This document shows positions 40,861 through 41,666 of a stretch of DNA of 41,666 bases, one piece after another (within the stretch, counting starts at the first letter, position 1; the number at the start of each line of letters is the position of its first letter). Made by a program: the position numbers and the translations under genes. The DNA is from Candidatus Heimdallarchaeota archaeon (lineage in GTDB: Archaea; Asgardarchaeota; Heimdallarchaeia; Heimdallarchaeales; Heimdallarchaeaceae), in contig BPTK01000007.1 in the NCBI GenBank assembly GCA_023705905.1, forward strand, positions 1 to 41,666, read 5' to 3'. Under the pieces are notes generated by a model. It saw nothing but the letters and a program-made list of their open reading frames with translations. It was not told where the DNA came from and ran no database searches.

Positions 40861-41666
40861 AAGATCGGATCTTCGAAATAGAATCAATGTGATGTTGTTT
40901 CACTTTGACCAAAGATTAGGACCTAGGTTACTCTTTAACGTAGCTGAAATACAAGATACAAGAATAACAGCTTCTCTGACCAGACTAATGGATTTCAATT
41001 TCTTAGAAGAAATGAAAGCATTTGTCAATGCAATGGCAAACGTAGTTTACTCTAGTATGTTTTTCTCAATTTCTAATCCAATGGCTAGGGGAGGAGTAGA
41101 ACAATTCATGCTTTCCTTTGTTATATTTGACCCTACAATTACTGAGTATCTCACTATTTCTTCACTCGAAGAGGAAATGAATAAAACAATCAGCAGACTG
41201 ATTGTATTATCAGAAATGTTTATTGTTATAACTTATGCGAATCCTATTCTAGATGATTTTCCAGAGGTGGAAGATTGCTTAGCTTCTCTTAAAGACAATG
41301 CAATCAGTATTTTTCAAGAATTGTTCTATGGCCAATTTGAGGGTCGAAAAGACGCAATTTCACAGATTCTAGGTAAAATAGGAAATGATGCCGGTAAAAA
41401 GATAATTATGCGTCATCAACCCAAACAAGATGATTCTTTGCGAGTATATCTCAACACAATTCTCACATCTCCTATTGTTTCTAGATGGGGAGAGATTAGT
41501 GTTTTACATTTTGATCCTGATGAAAAGGTTGCTACAGTTTCATTAAAAAACTCAATCTGGACAGAATCGCTAGGTGTAATTGCTACCAAAGCTTGTGCTT
41601 ATGTGGAAGGAATGTTAGAAGCTATATTCAGTCAACTATTAAACGAACCAATTGTCTGCAGTGAGA
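40853..41666 (+). CDS. longin/roadblock-like plus V4R-domain protein, cut by window end
   Basis: This gene is missing from the ORF track because it runs off the right edge; 271 codons are visible from ATG 40853, overlapping the previous stop. The N-terminal half starts INVMLFHFDQRLGPRLLF, the strand-turn-strand opening seen in longin/roadblock-like regulatory domains ('F-x-x-x-G-P'). The C-terminal half (SQILGKIGNDAGKK, WGEISVLHFDPDEKVATVSL, WTESLGVIATKACAYVEGMLEAIFSQLL) reads as a V4R domain, the family that shares its fold with the Bet3/TRAPPC3 subunits of the TRAPP tether. I infer a cytosolic sensor or tether component. The remaining C-terminus is outside the window. Confidence 0.6.
   Translation, partial: MDERSDLRNRINVMLFHFDQRLGPRLLFNVAEIQDTRITASLTRLMDFNFLEEMKAFVNAMANVVYSSMFFSISNPMARGGVEQFMLSFVIFDPTITEYLTISSLEEEMNKTISRLIVLSEMFIVITYANPILDDFPEVEDCLASLKDNAISIFQELFYGQFEGRKDAISQILGKIGNDAGKKIIMRHQPKQDDSLRVYLNTILTSPIVSRWGEISVLHFDPDEKVATVSLKNSIWTESLGVIATKACAYVEGMLEAIFSQLLNEPIVCSE

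Overview
The window looks like a chromosomal contig of an archaeon, most probably an Asgard archaeon (possibly Heimdallarchaeia-like; this is inference, since no marker phylogeny was run). It is AT-rich. It carries archaeal information-processing genes: TBP, an XPB helicase with its Bax1 nuclease partner, a RadA-type recombinase, a group II chaperonin and an eS25-like ribosomal protein. It also carries eukaryote-like modules: an Arf-like GTPase with an extra C-terminal domain, a RING-type zinc protein, a LURP/tubby-like protein, several TPR proteins, and a protein whose C-terminus resembles V4R, the domain related to Bet3/TRAPP. Promoters are archaeal TATA type with short leaders. No rRNA, tRNA, IS element, phage module or CRISPR array was recognised.

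Layout. 1-3050 is accessory: two tandem copies of a winged-helix regulator (one cut by the window edge), NikR, a HemN-type radical SAM protein, and a chimeric gene remnant. 3145-8845 holds a NosD-like surface protein, a TPR protein, two flavodoxin-fold proteins, a small secreted protein and a methyltransferase. 9111-11599 is a tight operon of an isochorismatase-fold hydrolase, a thioredoxin-reductase-like flavoprotein without its Cys pair, and an RlmN/Cfr-like radical SAM protein. A ferric-reductase-like membrane protein follows. 12320-13800 (minus) is a two-subunit class I fumarase whose alpha gene is frameshifted. 13972-20720 holds a sirtuin, a LURP/tubby-like protein, XPB-Bax1, a 5'-methylthio-purine nucleoside phosphorylase and TBP.

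20745-25912 has a PLP-dependent Cys/Met enzyme divergent from the RING-type protein, then an M20 peptidase and a C69 dipeptidase. 26074-30336 holds an unrecognised 583-residue protein and two TPR-like proteins. 30413-32988 (minus) is HisRS and the Arf-like GTPase. 33239-37975 carries the thermosome, a small HEAT-like protein, a flavodiiron protein, a RadA-like recombinase and an eS25-like protein. 38075-41666 is a co-directional run: a UROD/MtaA-like protein, a membrane protein, a homologue of the MfnF/COG1548 C1-pathway ATPase family, and the longin-like plus V4R protein, cut by the window end.

The most unusual parts are the RlmN/Cfr-like operon, the Arf-like GTPase with altered G3 and G4 motifs, the RING-type protein, and the terminal run linking a C1-cofactor-type enzyme to a TRAPP/V4R-like protein. 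Functional statements rest on motif recognition by eye; no database search was possible.
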